A stretch of DNA of 64,000 bases from Marinibaculum pumilum (GCF_042646425.1 NZ_JBHRTR010000026.1:1-64000), one strand, 5' to 3'; shown: positions 1 through 9,243, numbered from the stretch's first letter. Notes: generated by a model not told the origin, from the sequence alone. A program made the numbers and translations.

Positions 1-77
1 AGAGACAGGAACCGAAGACCCGAAGCCGGCCCACAACTCGAATTCAAACTCACATGAGCAAGCAATGTGCCGGACAG

Positions 78-169
78 CACTGCCCTTGAGGCGAGGATCC
101 ATTCCGCCAGCCTTGAGGCTTCTGACACGCTGACGGAATAGGTTCTCGGGTCAAGCCCGAGAACGACGC
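78..169. repeat. Intergenic palindromic repeat, class A (degenerate left arm)
   Basis: A CCATTCCGCCAG box is followed by a GTTCTCGGG-TCAAG-CCCGAGAACGACG palindrome. The left palindrome is degraded. The same architecture recurs at 24537, 26030, 39615 and 56740. It lies just downstream of the leftmost minus-strand gene. The remainder of positions 1-208 shows no gene. Confidence 0.7.
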
Positions 170-208
170 AGCATCAGCTGAAACCGAGCCGTTCCGGGCC
201 GCCCGCCC

Positions 209-940
209 TCAGCTCGAATTGTCGGTCCCCGCCACCCGGTTCTGCTGCGCATTGGCGCCGACATTGCCGCCATTGCTGTCGGTGCTGGTGCCGTTCGCCT
301 CGACGATGCCCAGGGCGGCGGCGGTGTTGGCGCTGTTGTCCTCCTTCTGGAAGACGTCGGTCTTGGTATCCAGCGCGGAGAAGGTCGCCGCCTCGCCCTC
401 GTTCTTCTTCACCACCAGCAGCGGCTGCAGGTCGACGGTCAGGATCAGCGGGAAGGCCAGGGTCATGGTGATGTTCTGCTGCACCGCCACCAGGGCGAGG
501 GCGGCGGAGACCAGCGCCAGGTAGGAGGCGATCTCGACCTCGTTCTTGCCGCTCTCGCCGCTGGCCATGCCGGCGATGCCGACGATCAGCGCCGGCGCGG
601 CCACCAGCGCGGCCGCGGCGCCGGCGACCAGCGCGGTGTTGGCGGGCAGGGCGGGCACCCATTCGATCGCCACCCCCGCCGGCACCACCGACAGCGCGGT
701 GGAGATGGTGAGGCCGAAGGAGGAGCCGACATTCAGTTCCGCCGACAGCGGCGTCCAGGTGAAGCTCGAGGACTTCGACATCTCCGCCTTCACGTTGAAC
801 GGCCCGGCGCTGGCCGAGGCGGTGCCGTCGGCATTGCTGGCGGAGGTGGCGAAATAGCTGTTCGAGCCGCTGTCATAGGCGAAGGCGGAGCCGGAATCCG
901 TCGGGCCCGTGGTGCCGCCGAACCGGAATGCCTGGACCAT
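209..940 (-). CDS. Uncharacterised protein with two membrane-type segments and Asn-rich tail
   Basis: This 243-residue protein is not recognised. The start is chosen at MVQAFRFGG, preceded by AAGGAAC. An N-terminal Ser/Ala-rich beta-type stretch (about residues 1-95) is followed by two hydrophobic Ala/Val-rich helices (about residues 100-165) that could be membrane segments. The C-terminal 45 residues are rich in Asn, Gly, Gln and Thr. It is the last gene of a three-gene minus-strand cluster, 23 bp from the middle gene. The middle gene also begins MVQA and also ends in an Asn-rich tail with an NGT...NV.AN pattern. The cluster is divergent from a DUF2169/pentapeptide/DUF3540 operon, so a link to type VI secretion cargo is possible but unproven. 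Confidence 0.75.
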   Translation of the reverse strand: MVQAFRFGGTTGPTDSGSAFAYDSGSNSYFATSASNADGTASASAGPFNVKAEMSKSSSFTWTPLSAELNVGSSFGLTISTALSVVPAGVAIEWVPALPANTALVAGAAAALVAAPALIVGIAGMASGESGKNEVEIASYLALVSAALALVAVQQNITMTLAFPLILTVDLQPLLVVKKNEGEAATFSALDTKTDVFQKEDNSANTAAALGIVEANGTSTDSNGGNVGANAQQNRVAGTDNSS

Positions 941-963
941 CGGATGTTCCTTCCTGCGGCCGG

Positions 964-1479
964 TCAGCCCTGGTTGTGGTTCACGTTGGCGTTCACGTTG
1001 GGGCCGGTATTGTTCTCGGTCCCGTTGCTCTGCACCTGCACGACCTGGGCGGAGGTGTTGGCGCTGTCGGTCGAATCCTGGCCGCCATTGGCCTGCACCT
1101 CGACCCCCTGGACCTGGTTCTTCGCCAAGTAGCGGTGCATATAGCCGCCCGGCGCCAGGGTATAGGTGGTGCCCAGGTCCATCTTGATCGTCTTGCGCGG
1201 CCCGTTGATGGCGAGCGCGACCTGGGTGGGCCCGTTCACCGTGGCGCTGAGGGTGCCCCAGGAGATCGCCTGCTGGTGGACGATGTTGGTGACCGCCTGG
1301 AAGCCGACGATGGTGATCGACTTCGACGCACCCAGCGAGACCGAGGCGCCCAGGCTGGGCCCGGTATAGGTGAACCAGGACGGCGGGTCGGAGGAGGATG
1401 AGCTGCTGTCGCCGCTGCCGGAGCTGTCGCTGCTGCTGTCGTCGGTGGCCAGGGCGCCGTCCGTCGAGGCCTGTACCAT
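964..1479 (-). CDS. Uncharacterised low-complexity protein with Asn-rich tail
   Basis: A 171-residue protein without a recognised domain. It starts at MVQASTDGA after a GGGAGC ribosome site. A Ser/Asp/Gly-rich leader (residues 5-30) precedes a probable beta domain (about residues 35-125) and an Asn/Gln/Ser-rich tail. Start and tail resemble those of the next gene downstream (209-940), so the two may be distant paralogues or share a targeting signal. No signal peptide or membrane helix is evident. It is the middle gene of the divergent trio facing the DUF2169 operon. A structural or secreted role is inference only. Confidence 0.75.
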   Translation of the reverse strand: MVQASTDGALATDDSSSDSSGSGDSSSSSSDPPSWFTYTGPSLGASVSLGASKSITIVGFQAVTNIVHQQAISWGTLSATVNGPTQVALAINGPRKTIKMDLGTTYTLAPGGYMHRYLAKNQVQGVEVQANGGQDSTDSANTSAQVVQVQSNGTENNTGPNVNANVNHNQG

Positions 1480-1542
1480 GGCGATGCTCCCGTGCAGGGG
1501 CGGCGGCCTGTTCCCGGCCGCCGGTCGAAACCCAAGGGCGGC

Positions 1543-2010
1543 CTATTCCTGGCCGCCTGTGGAAACGTTGCCGCCCACGCTGTTGCGGGAGCCGGCAGTG
1601 GAGGTGCGGCTGGCCCGTGCCGTGGCGCGGCCCAGCGCCTGCCCGGCACGAACGCCGGCGGTCAGCACGCGGGCGCCGGCCGCATGCAGCTTTGCGGCGG
1701 CGCCGCCGCTCTCCGCCACGGCGCTCTTGAGGGTGATCGGATTGCCGTCGATCGTCACCTCGGTCGAGCCGGCGGAATTGTATTCCAGGTTGGCGATGCC
1801 AGCGAGCCAGGCCGTGCCGTCGAAGGCGGGGCCGAAGCTGGTGCTGTAGTCGCCGCCGATCGTCACCGTGAAGGTGAAGCCGGCATTGACGCTGAGCTCC
1901 GCCGACATGCCGGCGCTCAGGTCGAGGATCGTCAGGCTCAGCTGGATATAGCTGTAGCCGACGGAAACCTCGTCGAAGCCGGAGATCGTCGGTTCGCTGT
2001 CGTCGGCCAT
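1543..2010 (-). CDS. Uncharacterised protein, first gene of minus-strand trio
   Basis: This 155-residue protein starts at MADDSEPTI with GGGAGCGG as ribosome site. About residues 10-100 alternate polar and hydrophobic residues like a beta-sandwich. The last third (about 100-155) is Ala/Arg/Gly/Ser-rich and probably helical or disordered. No family is recognised. It is the promoter-proximal gene of a three-gene unit and lies 193 bp from the divergently transcribed DUF2169 gene, which suggests a shared control region. It has no signal peptide. Confidence 0.75.
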   Translation of the reverse strand: MADDSEPTISGFDEVSVGYSYIQLSLTILDLSAGMSAELSVNAGFTFTVTIGGDYSTSFGPAFDGTAWLAGIANLEYNSAGSTEVTIDGNPITLKSAVAESGGAAAKLHAAGARVLTAGVRAGQALGRATARASRTSTAGSRNSVGGNVSTGGQE

Positions 2011-2203
2011 GGCCGCTCCCGTTACGCCCGGCGGCGCGGCCGTCGCCGGGACACCGCATCGGCAGTCCCGCTGCCGCCGCTTTTCGCGCTATCATCCATG
2101 CCGCAGCGCCGACAGCTTACCGTCCCGCGACGACGATGGCATAGGGGCCATCCTGGCGGGAGCGCACGGGGCCGTCTGCCGGTGCCGAACGGACGAGGCA
2201 GGG

Positions 2204-4927
2204 ATGCTGATCAGGAAGCCGACCAAGCAGGGCATCGCCTACCGGCTCTTCGAGTATCGGCAGAAGCCCTATGTCACCCTCTGCTCGCTGTTCTTCTTCC
2301 CCTTCGACCGTCCCCGCGACCTGGAGACGGAGCAGGAGATGTGGCCCTATGCCGCCGGCAAGCTGGCGCCGATGGCGCTGGAGGAAGGGCTGCCGAAGGG
2401 CGCGGCGGAGGTGCTGGTGGTCGGCGACTTCCATGCCCCCGGCGGCACCCCGGCGCGGGAGGGCGAGGTCGCCCTGCGCATGGGCGGGGTGGACAAGCGG
2501 CTGCGGGTCACCGGGCCGCGGCACTGGCGCCTGCGCTGGAACAACCTGTACCAGGCCAGCGCGCCCGAGCCCGTTGCCGCCGTGCCCCTCTCTTGGGCGA
2601 CCGCCTTCGGCGGCGCCGGCTTCGACCGCAATCCCCTGGGCATCGGCCATGTGGCAGAGGAGCTGTCGGCCGAGGGGAGCGGCCTGCCCCTGGTGGAATA
2701 TCCCGGCGATCCGGTCACCAGCCCCGACAGCCGTCCGCGCCCGGCGGGCTTCGGGCCGATCCCGCAGGACTGGCCGCAGCGCCTGCAGCGCGCCGGCAGC
2801 TACGATGAAGCCTACCTGAAGGGCGGGCAGTTCCCCGGCCTCGCCGCCGACACCGACTTCAAGGCCTTCAACCTGGCCCCCGCCGACCAGTGGCAGAAGG
2901 ACTGGTTCGCCGGCGACGAACGCTTCGAGCTCCTGAACATGCATCCCGAGCGCCCGCACCTGGCGGGCCGGTTGCCGGAGATCCGCGCCCGTTGCTTCCT
3001 GCGCCGCCGCGACCAGGCGGGCGGCACCCGGCTGCAGGAGGTGCCGCAGAACCTGGATACGGTCTGGCTGTTCCCGGGCGACCTGCGCGGCATCGCGGTC
3101 TATCGCGGCACGGCGGAACTGACCTCCCCGCTGGCCGACGACATCCTGCACATGCTGTTCGCCTATGAGCGGATGGGGACCGCGCCGCGCAGCACCGCCC
3201 ATTACGAGGCGGAGCTGGACCGGCGCATCGACCCGGAGAAGAGCGCCGCGCTGCTGACCTACGACCGCGGCCTGAAGCCGGAGGACGAGGGCGACCCGCC
3301 GCCCGACCCGCGCCTGGTGGTGCGGTTCAAGGATTTCCGCAAGGACCCGGCGCCGGCCCTGGTGGCGATGATGGCGGCGCAGGAAGGCATGGTCGCCGAC
3401 GCGGCGAAGGAAGCCGGCGTGGCGCTGGGCGCCCTGAAGGCGGCGAAGGCGGCGGCGCATCCGCCGCTGCCCGAGGTGGCGGCCCTGGATGACATGGTGC
3501 TGGACTTCAACCGGCCGGACCTGATCGACGGCAAGGCGGTGCAGGCGAAGGTCGATGCCGCCGCGGCGGCGCTGAAGGCGAAGGGCGATGCCGCGATGGC
3601 CGACCAGCTGGCGATGCGCGAGAGCCTGATGCAGGAGACCCGCGAGAAGGCCGCCGCCCACGGCTACGACTACGACGCCTTCGAGGCGGAGATGCAGGCC
3701 AAGGCGCAGAAGTCCAACGCGGAGCTCTGGGCGGAGGGCAAGCAGAAGTATTTCGAGGCCAACAAGCCGTTCGACGAGTATGGCGAGGAGTATCGCGACT
3801 TCTTCCAGCAGCTGAGGGCGGAGGCCGACAAGGTCGATGCCCAGATGGCGGGGCTGGATGCCACCCGGGCGGAGGGCGAGCGGGCGATCGGCCATATGCT
3901 GCCGCTGCCGGCGGCACCCTCGCCGCAGCAGGCCGCCTTCGCGCGCGCCGCCCTGCAGGAAGCGATGGCAAAGGGCGAGCCGCTGACGGGAGAGTCGCTG
4001 GCGGGTGTCGACCTGTCCGGCATGAACTTCGCGGGGCGGGACCTGCGGGAAGCGGATTTCCGCGGCGCCAACCTGCGCAACGCCGATTTCCGCAAGGCGC
4101 TGCTGGGCAAGGCCAGCTTCGCCCAGGCCGATATCGCCGGCGCCGATTTCACCGGCGCCGACCTGACGGAGGGCAACCTGGCCAAGACCTCCGCCGCCGG
4201 CGCAATCTTTGCCGAGGCGAACCTGACCGGTGCCAATTGCGGCGGCATGGCGGGGCCGAAGGCCTGCTTCGTCCGTGCCGGGCTGGTGCGCACCGGCCTT
4301 GGGCAGGCGGGCCTGCCGAAGGCCGACTTCTCCGGCGCCCGGATCGAGGATGTGGCGATGATGGAAGGCGACCTGACCGGCGCCCGCTTTGTCGGTGCGG
4401 GGCTGAAACAGGTCACCTTCTCCGCCGTGCCGATGGCCGGTGTCGATTTCACCGGCGCCGGCTGCACGGCCGTGCTGGTGCAGAATGCCAGTCTGGAACA
4501 GGCGAAATTCGACGAGGCGAAGCTCGACCAGTTCGGCGTGCAGGGGGAAGGCGCCACCCTGAAGGGCGCCAGCTTCCGCGGTGCCGCGGTCGCATCCGCC
4601 TCCTTCGCCGGGCTGGACCTGACCGGCACCGACTTCACCGCGGCGCTGATCGACCGCATCGACTTCACCGGCGCGGTGATCGCGGCGGCACGCTTCGACG
4701 AGGCGGTGGCGCGCGGCGCGGTCTTCACCCAGGCGCGCATCGACCGCTCCAGCTTCGCCAACGGCAATTTCAGCGCCAGCGTCTGGATCGCCGCCCGCAT
4801 CCGCCGGACCCGCTTCACCGGCAGCAGCCTGTACGGCAGCAGCTTCCTGCATGCGGTGCTGGAGGAGAACGACTTCGCCAGGGCCAACATGGCGCAATCC
4901 ACCCTGGCCGGACCGGAGGTCCCATGA
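2204..4927 (+). CDS. DUF2169 domain protein with C-terminal pentapeptide repeats (T6SS adaptor type)
   Basis: A 907-residue protein. The N-terminal ~310 residues match the DUF2169 family as known from type VI secretion loci, where members act as adaptors or chaperones loading effectors onto VgrG/PAAR. Visible family blocks are a conserved FFPFDRP, a W..AFGG.GF..NP.G segment and GFGPI...WP.R..YDE. An Ala/Lys/Glu-rich helical linker (about 370-590) follows. Residues about 595-900 are A(D/N)LxX pentapeptide repeats forming a right-handed quadrilateral helix. I chose the start at MLIRKPTKQG (AGGCAGGG upstream) rather than an in-frame ATG at 2009, because the family begins here. The stop overlaps the next gene by 4 bp, so they are coupled. 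No vgrG, PAAR or T6SS core genes are visible in the window. Confidence 0.88.
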   Translation: MLIRKPTKQGIAYRLFEYRQKPYVTLCSLFFFPFDRPRDLETEQEMWPYAAGKLAPMALEEGLPKGAAEVLVVGDFHAPGGTPAREGEVALRMGGVDKRLRVTGPRHWRLRWNNLYQASAPEPVAAVPLSWATAFGGAGFDRNPLGIGHVAEELSAEGSGLPLVEYPGDPVTSPDSRPRPAGFGPIPQDWPQRLQRAGSYDEAYLKGGQFPGLAADTDFKAFNLAPADQWQKDWFAGDERFELLNMHPERPHLAGRLPEIRARCFLRRRDQAGGTRLQEVPQNLDTVWLFPGDLRGIAVYRGTAELTSPLADDILHMLFAYERMGTAPRSTAHYEAELDRRIDPEKSAALLTYDRGLKPEDEGDPPPDPRLVVRFKDFRKDPAPALVAMMAAQEGMVADAAKEAGVALGALKAAKAAAHPPLPEVAALDDMVLDFNRPDLIDGKAVQAKVDAAAAALKAKGDAAMADQLAMRESLMQETREKAAAHGYDYDAFEAEMQAKAQKSNAELWAEGKQKYFEANKPFDEYGEEYRDFFQQLRAEADKVDAQMAGLDATRAEGERAIGHMLPLPAAPSPQQAAFARAALQEAMAKGEPLTGESLAGVDLSGMNFAGRDLREADFRGANLRNADFRKALLGKASFAQADIAGADFTGADLTEGNLAKTSAAGAIFAEANLTGANCGGMAGPKACFVRAGLVRTGLGQAGLPKADFSGARIEDVAMMEGDLTGARFVGAGLKQVTFSAVPMAGVDFTGAGCTAVLVQNASLEQAKFDEAKLDQFGVQGEGATLKGASFRGAAVASASFAGLDLTGTDFTAALIDRIDFTGAVIAAARFDEAVARGAVFTQARIDRSSFANGNFSASVWIAARIRRTRFTGSSLYGSSFLHAVLEENDFARANMAQSTLAGPEVP

Positions 4928-6135
4928 CCGACGCGACATCCGGCAAGGCGGAGGCGGGTCCGCGGTCTTTCGACTTCCTCAACCCGCCGCAGGTCTTCGG
5001 CCGGGCGGAGGTGGAGGGACAGCTGGCCGTGGCGCCGCTGTTCTCCTCGGTGACGATCCGCGACTGCGGCCTGGCCGGGCTGGAGATGCGCTCGGTGCTG
5101 TTCGACAAGGTGGCCTTCGAGCGGGTCGACTTCGCCGGGGTCGAGATGTCCGCGGCGGTGTTCGGCAACTGCACCTTCCGCAACTGCCGCTTCGGCAAGG
5201 CCAGTCTGCTGAGCCTGTCGTTCAGCACCTGCGGCTTCGAGGGCTGCGATTTCCGCGCCTGCCTGCTGGAGGTGGCGACCTTCGCCAAATGCGACTTCCG
5301 CGGCTGCACCTTCGACGGCACCCGGTTCAAGATCGATGTCCTGACCGAATGCAGCTTTTCCGAATGCAGCTTCCGGGGCGCCGACCAGTGGTGCAGTGTC
5401 TGGAAGGATTGCGGGCTGGAGGGACAGTCCTGGGCGGGCACCACCCTGTACTGCACCATCCTGTCGAAGGGGAAGCTGGCCGGGCTGGACCTGGAGCGCG
5501 CGGCGCTGGAACGCTGCATCGTGCAGGAAGCGGACATGCGGCCGGTGCGCCTGGGCGGCACGCGGCTGAAGACGGTGGCCTTCCAGAAATGCGATTTCCG
5601 CGCGATGGACTTCGCCGGCCGGGAGCTGGAGCAGGTGCAGTTCCTGGAATGCGACATGAAGGGCATCGAGCTGTCGGGGGCGCGGATGCCGAACTGCGGC
5701 TTCGCGAAGTCGGACCTGACCGGCGCGCGGCTGGAGAAGGCCGCCGCCCTGTCCTGCAGCTTCGCCGGGGCGGTCCTGACGGGGGCGGAGATGGGCGGCA
5801 TCCAGGCCCCCCAGGCCTCCTTCGCCGATGCGGAGATGGCGGAGGTGCAGGCGAAGGGCGCGAACCTGCAGACCGCCTTCCTGGAAGGCGCCCGGGCACA
5901 GCGTGCCAACCTGTCGGGGGCGGACATGCGGCATGCGCTGATGGCCAATGCCGATGTCAGCGGCGCCGACCTGCGCCGCGCCGACTTCACCTGGGCCGAC
6001 CATCACCGGCTGCTGGCCGAGGATGCGAAATGGGACGGCGCGCACACGAAAGGTGTGCGGGGCACCAACAAGGACCGCAAGCAGTCGGAGACCTTCCTGC
6101 CGGCAGCGGCACTGAAGCCGGCAAAGGCCGGCTGA
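4924..6135 (+). CDS. Pentapeptide-repeat protein, DUF2169 partner
   Basis: A 403-residue protein, almost wholly pentapeptide repeats (about residues 45-365). The first half is unusually Cys-rich (F..C.F..C.F pattern) and the second half has the commoner A(D/N)L. repeats. It ends in a short Lys-rich tail. Its start overlaps the stop of the DUF2169 gene (ATGA), so it is translationally coupled. In T6SS cargo modules such proteins sit between the DUF2169 and DUF3540 genes; their exact task is unknown. It has no signal peptide and no enzymatic motif. Confidence 0.88.
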   Translation: MTDATSGKAEAGPRSFDFLNPPQVFGRAEVEGQLAVAPLFSSVTIRDCGLAGLEMRSVLFDKVAFERVDFAGVEMSAAVFGNCTFRNCRFGKASLLSLSFSTCGFEGCDFRACLLEVATFAKCDFRGCTFDGTRFKIDVLTECSFSECSFRGADQWCSVWKDCGLEGQSWAGTTLYCTILSKGKLAGLDLERAALERCIVQEADMRPVRLGGTRLKTVAFQKCDFRAMDFAGRELEQVQFLECDMKGIELSGARMPNCGFAKSDLTGARLEKAAALSCSFAGAVLTGAEMGGIQAPQASFADAEMAEVQAKGANLQTAFLEGARAQRANLSGADMRHALMANADVSGADLRRADFTWADHHRLLAEDAKWDGAHTKGVRGTNKDRKQSETFLPAAALKPAKAG

Positions 6136-6149
6136 GGAGGAGAGACGCC

Positions 6150-6815
6150 ATGGGACATGACAGCAGGGGCGTCCTGGACCGGGTCGGCGCGGTCTATGTC
6201 GCAAGGGTCGTCGCGCCACCCGGCGATATGGCCGCAGAGGGGGCCGTGGCGATCAAGGCGCCGGAGGGGATCCGGACGGCCGAGGTTGCAATCGGCTGTA
6301 TGGTCCGGCCGCAGCCCGGCGACGAGGTTGCCGTTCTGCTGGACCGCAGCGGCGCTGCCATCGTGCAGGCGGTCCTGCGCCGTCCGGGCGGCGGGCCCCT
6401 GACCGTTTCGGCGGAAGAGGGCCTGACCCTGCGCGCCGGGGCGACAAGCCTGAACCTGCACGCCCGCCATGGTGCCTTCCTGGCCAGCGACCGGGGCGTG
6501 ACCTTGGCGGCCGCCGGCCTGGATGTCCGGGCAGGACGCGGCTTTGCCGAACTTGGCGACCTGGTCTGGCGCGCCGCCTCCGCCTACGCGCTGGTTGGCC
6601 GGCTGGTCACCGCCGCCGACAGCCTGGTGACCCGGGCCGGTCACCTGCTGACCCGCGCAGACCGCGCCCAGCGCAGCGCGGAGACCCTGGACCGGGTCGA
6701 GGCACCGGTTGTGGAGCTCCGGGGGCGGGAGGCCGCCAGCCTCTACGGCGAAAGCGCCAGCCTCAACGCGGGCGAGGATGTGCGGATCGCAGGCCGGCGG
6801 ATCAATATCGGCTGA
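6150..6815 (+). CDS. DUF3540 domain protein
   Basis: A 221-residue protein that starts at MGHDSRGVL, 14 bp after the pentapeptide gene, with GAGGAGAG as ribosome site. It has an N-terminal beta-rich OB-like part (G.V......G...V......A..A..C...P..GD.V) and a later stretch of regular short beta repeats ending in the typical tail EDVRIAGRRINIG. This pattern is DUF3540, which occurs with DUF2169 and PAAR-like DUF4150 proteins in T6SS clusters. A DUF4150/PAAR gene would be expected next; instead a palindrome and a run of N follow. Confidence 0.85.
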   Translation: MGHDSRGVLDRVGAVYVARVVAPPGDMAAEGAVAIKAPEGIRTAEVAIGCMVRPQPGDEVAVLLDRSGAAIVQAVLRRPGGGPLTVSAEEGLTLRAGATSLNLHARHGAFLASDRGVTLAAAGLDVRAGRGFAELGDLVWRAASAYALVGRLVTAADSLVTRAGHLLTRADRAQRSAETLDRVEAPVVELRGREAASLYGESASLNAGEDVRIAGRRINIG

Positions 6816-7311
6816 GCGGCGCAGCGGCGGCCGGGCTCGGCGATCCGGGCCTGGGGGTGAGGCCGCGAGATCGACACGTCTTTTTGGCCTGATCTCCCTG
6901 TCGCCGTCGTCCTCGGCCCCCGAGCCTACGGGATTCACATATCTCTTCTCTTCGACACGCCTCCCTGCTGCCGTCGCCCTCGGNNNNNNNNNNNNNNNNN
7001 NNNNNNNNNNNNNNNNNNNNNNNNNNNNNNNNNNNNNNNNNNNNNNNNNNNNNNNNNNNNNNNNNNNNNNNNNNNNNNNNNNNNNNNNNNNNNNNNNNNN
7101 NNNNNNNNNNNNNNNNNNNNNNNNNNNNNNNNNNNNNNNNNNNNNNNNNNNNNNNNNNNNNNNNNNNNTGGCAGGACGGCGACGCGGCGCAGCGTCTTTG
7201 TATCGTCGTGGCCCTCGGCCCAAGAAAGGATCCATGGGGGCCCGCAACCGGACGGTATCGGATCCGTCGGTGGGGTGCGCGAATGACGCGTGTTCCGGCC
7301 GCTGCCGCCCC
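6816..7311. other. Gene-free stretch with repeat fragments and assembly gap (N 6984-7168)
   Basis: About 500 bp without a supportable gene. GTCGTCCTCGG-type palindrome arms lie at 6906-6928 and 6973-6983, and a degenerate copy with GAGGATCCATG-like sequence lies at 7200-7245. Positions 6984-7168 are N. The gap sits between two arms of the repeat family, so a repeat-caused assembly break is likely. Whether a small gene (for example a PAAR-like one) is missing cannot be judged. Confidence 0.9.
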
Positions 7312-9243
7312 TCAGCCCCCCGCCAGGCGGGACAGGCTGCGGGCGGCGGCGGCGACCGCGCTCTCCCAGTCGCCGGGGCGGTCCTGGCGGAACGGAGTGA
7401 TCGTCGGGTACCAGCGGCAGCCGCCGCCGGCCTCTGCCCAGCGCCATTCGGCGACATGCGGGAGCAGGGTCCAGCAGCGCAGCCCCATCGCGCCGGCCAT
7501 GTCGGCGGCCGGGCAGTCGACCGTGACAGCCAGGTCGACCGCGGCCAGGGCGGCGGCCAGGTCGACGGGGCCGGTGATGTGCTGGCCCAGCGGGGTCAGC
7601 AGGTCGGGCTGTGCCAGGCCGTCGATCTCCGCCTGGGCCGGCCCGAACTGCAGGCTGACGAAACGCACATGCGGCACCTGCAGCAGCGGCGCCAGGTCCT
7701 TCAGCGCCATGCTGCGTTCGTCGCCGGGCCGGTCATGGCCGTGCGGCCGCCAGATCAGGCCGACGAGCGGCCGGTTGTCGTCCGCGCCCCGGTTCGCGAC
7801 CGCTGCGACCCGCTGCTGCCAGGCCTGGGCCGCCCGCGGCGGCACCGAGAGATAGGGGATCCCTGCCGCCGGTGCCTCCAGCGCCTGCGGCAGCAGGTTC
7901 GGCAAGGCCCCCAGCCGCTGGATCGCGTCGCAGGGCACGTCGGCGGCGGGGGCCACCGGCACGACCGTGTCGATGCCGGGCACCCGGTCGATCAGCGGCG
8001 CCATGTTGCGGAAGTCCAGGAAGGTGATCCGTTCGACCCGCGCCCGCGCCGCCGCGGCGAAGCGCAGCATCAGGAAGGTCAGGCTGTCGTCCGGTTCCGG
8101 GACCAGCACCAGATGCCCGCCCTGCGGCAGCCCGGCGCCCAGCGGGGCGCCGTCCCATTCCGGCTCCTCCCCCTTCAGCTTCGCGAAGGGCGCATCCGCC
8201 GCCACGGCCGGCAGGTCGTACATCGCGGCCAGGTTGGCGAAGCCGTCGGCCAGCCGGCCGCCGGCCAGCTGGATGCGGCCCTTGTGCAGCCGGGCGGCAC
8301 TGTTCTCGGGCGCCAGGGTCAGGGCGCGGTCCAGTGCGGCATCGGCCTGCTCGATCCGGCCCTGCAGGTGCAGCAGGGCGGCCAGGTTCGCCCAGGCGGC
8401 CGCGTCCTGCGGCTTCAGCTCCGTCGCCCGGTGCAGGTGCGCGATGGCCGCGGCCGGCCGGTCCTGCTCCACCGCGATCTGCGCCAGCAGCAGTTCCGCC
8501 GGGGCGAAGCGGGACTCCGCCGCGCGCAGCTTCTCCAGCAGCTTGCGGGCGGCGTCCAGTTCCCCCAGCGCCACCAGGCTCTGGGCCAGGTTGTGGTGGT
8601 GCTGCGGCATCTGCGGCGCCAGGATCAGCGCCTGTTCCGCCGCCTCACGCGCACCCTCGCGGTCGCCGGCCATCGCCCGCAGGGCATAGAGGTTGGTCCA
8701 GGCGCCGTGCAGCTTCGGGTCGGCCTCCAGGGCCCGGCGGAAATGGGCTTCCGCCTCGCCTGCGCCGTCCTCCCCGTCCAGCAGCATGCGCATCATGCCC
8801 ATGTTCAGGTGCGCAGCGCCGGCGGCCGGCTGCCGCTCCGCCGCGCGGGCGAAGCTGTCATGGGCCGCTTCGTGGCGGCCCAGCGCCATCAGCGCGCTGC
8901 CGCGGTTCAGCAGGTGGCCGGCATTGTCCGGATCGGTCGCCAGAAGCTCGTCGTAGCAGCGCAGCGCCCCCTCGGGGTCCTGCATCATCAGGTAGAGCGC
9001 GCCGCGGTTCGCCCGCATGTCCGGATCGTCGGGATGCGCGGCCATCCCCTTGCGCAGCAGCTCCGCCGCATCGCCGGTGCGGCCCGCATGCATCATCACC
9101 GTGGCCAGCCCGCTCAGCGCGCCGGGATGGGTCGGGTCGGCCTCCAGCACCTGGTTGAACAGGAAGGCGGCCAGGTCCGGCCGCCCGCCGTCCAGCTGCG
9201 CCTTGCCGGCCGTGACGGCGGCGGCGAGGTTGGTGATTGCCAT
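7312..9243 (-). CDS. TPR protein with glycosyltransferase-like C-terminal domain
   Basis: A 643-residue cytoplasmic protein. Residues about 1-340 are a run of roughly nine to ten tetratricopeptide repeats (pattern A...L...L...P....A...L). About 380-640 form a GT-B-like domain of the type found behind TPRs in O-GlcNAc-transferase-like and heptosyltransferase-like proteins. It ends with the characteristic W.W......WYP....FRQ..PGDW block. The start is ATG with GGGAGCGACC upstream. It stands alone and is divergent from hyuA across 231 bp. Substrate is unknown; protein or polysaccharide glycosylation is the family-level expectation, not shown here. Confidence 0.82.
   Translation of the reverse strand: MAITNLAAAVTAGKAQLDGGRPDLAAFLFNQVLEADPTHPGALSGLATVMMHAGRTGDAAELLRKGMAAHPDDPDMRANRGALYLMMQDPEGALRCYDELLATDPDNAGHLLNRGSALMALGRHEAAHDSFARAAERQPAAGAAHLNMGMMRMLLDGEDGAGEAEAHFRRALEADPKLHGAWTNLYALRAMAGDREGAREAAEQALILAPQMPQHHHNLAQSLVALGELDAARKLLEKLRAAESRFAPAELLLAQIAVEQDRPAAAIAHLHRATELKPQDAAAWANLAALLHLQGRIEQADAALDRALTLAPENSAARLHKGRIQLAGGRLADGFANLAAMYDLPAVAADAPFAKLKGEEPEWDGAPLGAGLPQGGHLVLVPEPDDSLTFLMLRFAAAARARVERITFLDFRNMAPLIDRVPGIDTVVPVAPAADVPCDAIQRLGALPNLLPQALEAPAAGIPYLSVPPRAAQAWQQRVAAVANRGADDNRPLVGLIWRPHGHDRPGDERSMALKDLAPLLQVPHVRFVSLQFGPAQAEIDGLAQPDLLTPLGQHITGPVDLAAALAAVDLAVTVDCPAADMAGAMGLRCWTLLPHVAEWRWAEAGGGCRWYPTITPFRQDRPGDWESAVAAAARSLSRLAGG

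Noticed and set aside
209..2095. One 628-codon minus-strand frame covering all three genes at the left end
   Set aside because: Only the part from 940 down is coding. Further upstream it is out of frame with the two separate genes, each with its own ribosome site.
2009..2203. 65-residue N-terminal extension of the DUF2169 protein
   Set aside because: It reads as Arg/Cys/Pro-rich noise, while the family start and a ribosome site are at 2204.
2117..4939. Minus-strand open frame of over 900 codons opposite the DUF2169 gene
   Set aside because: It is Gly/His/Arg/Leu-rich, has no domain pattern, and arises because the GC-rich pentapeptide gene lacks stops on the opposite strand.
3670..6219. Minus-strand open frame of about 850 codons opposite the two pentapeptide genes
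   Set aside because: A repetitive shadow of the pentapeptide code. The plus-strand frames have clear family motifs and coupled starts.
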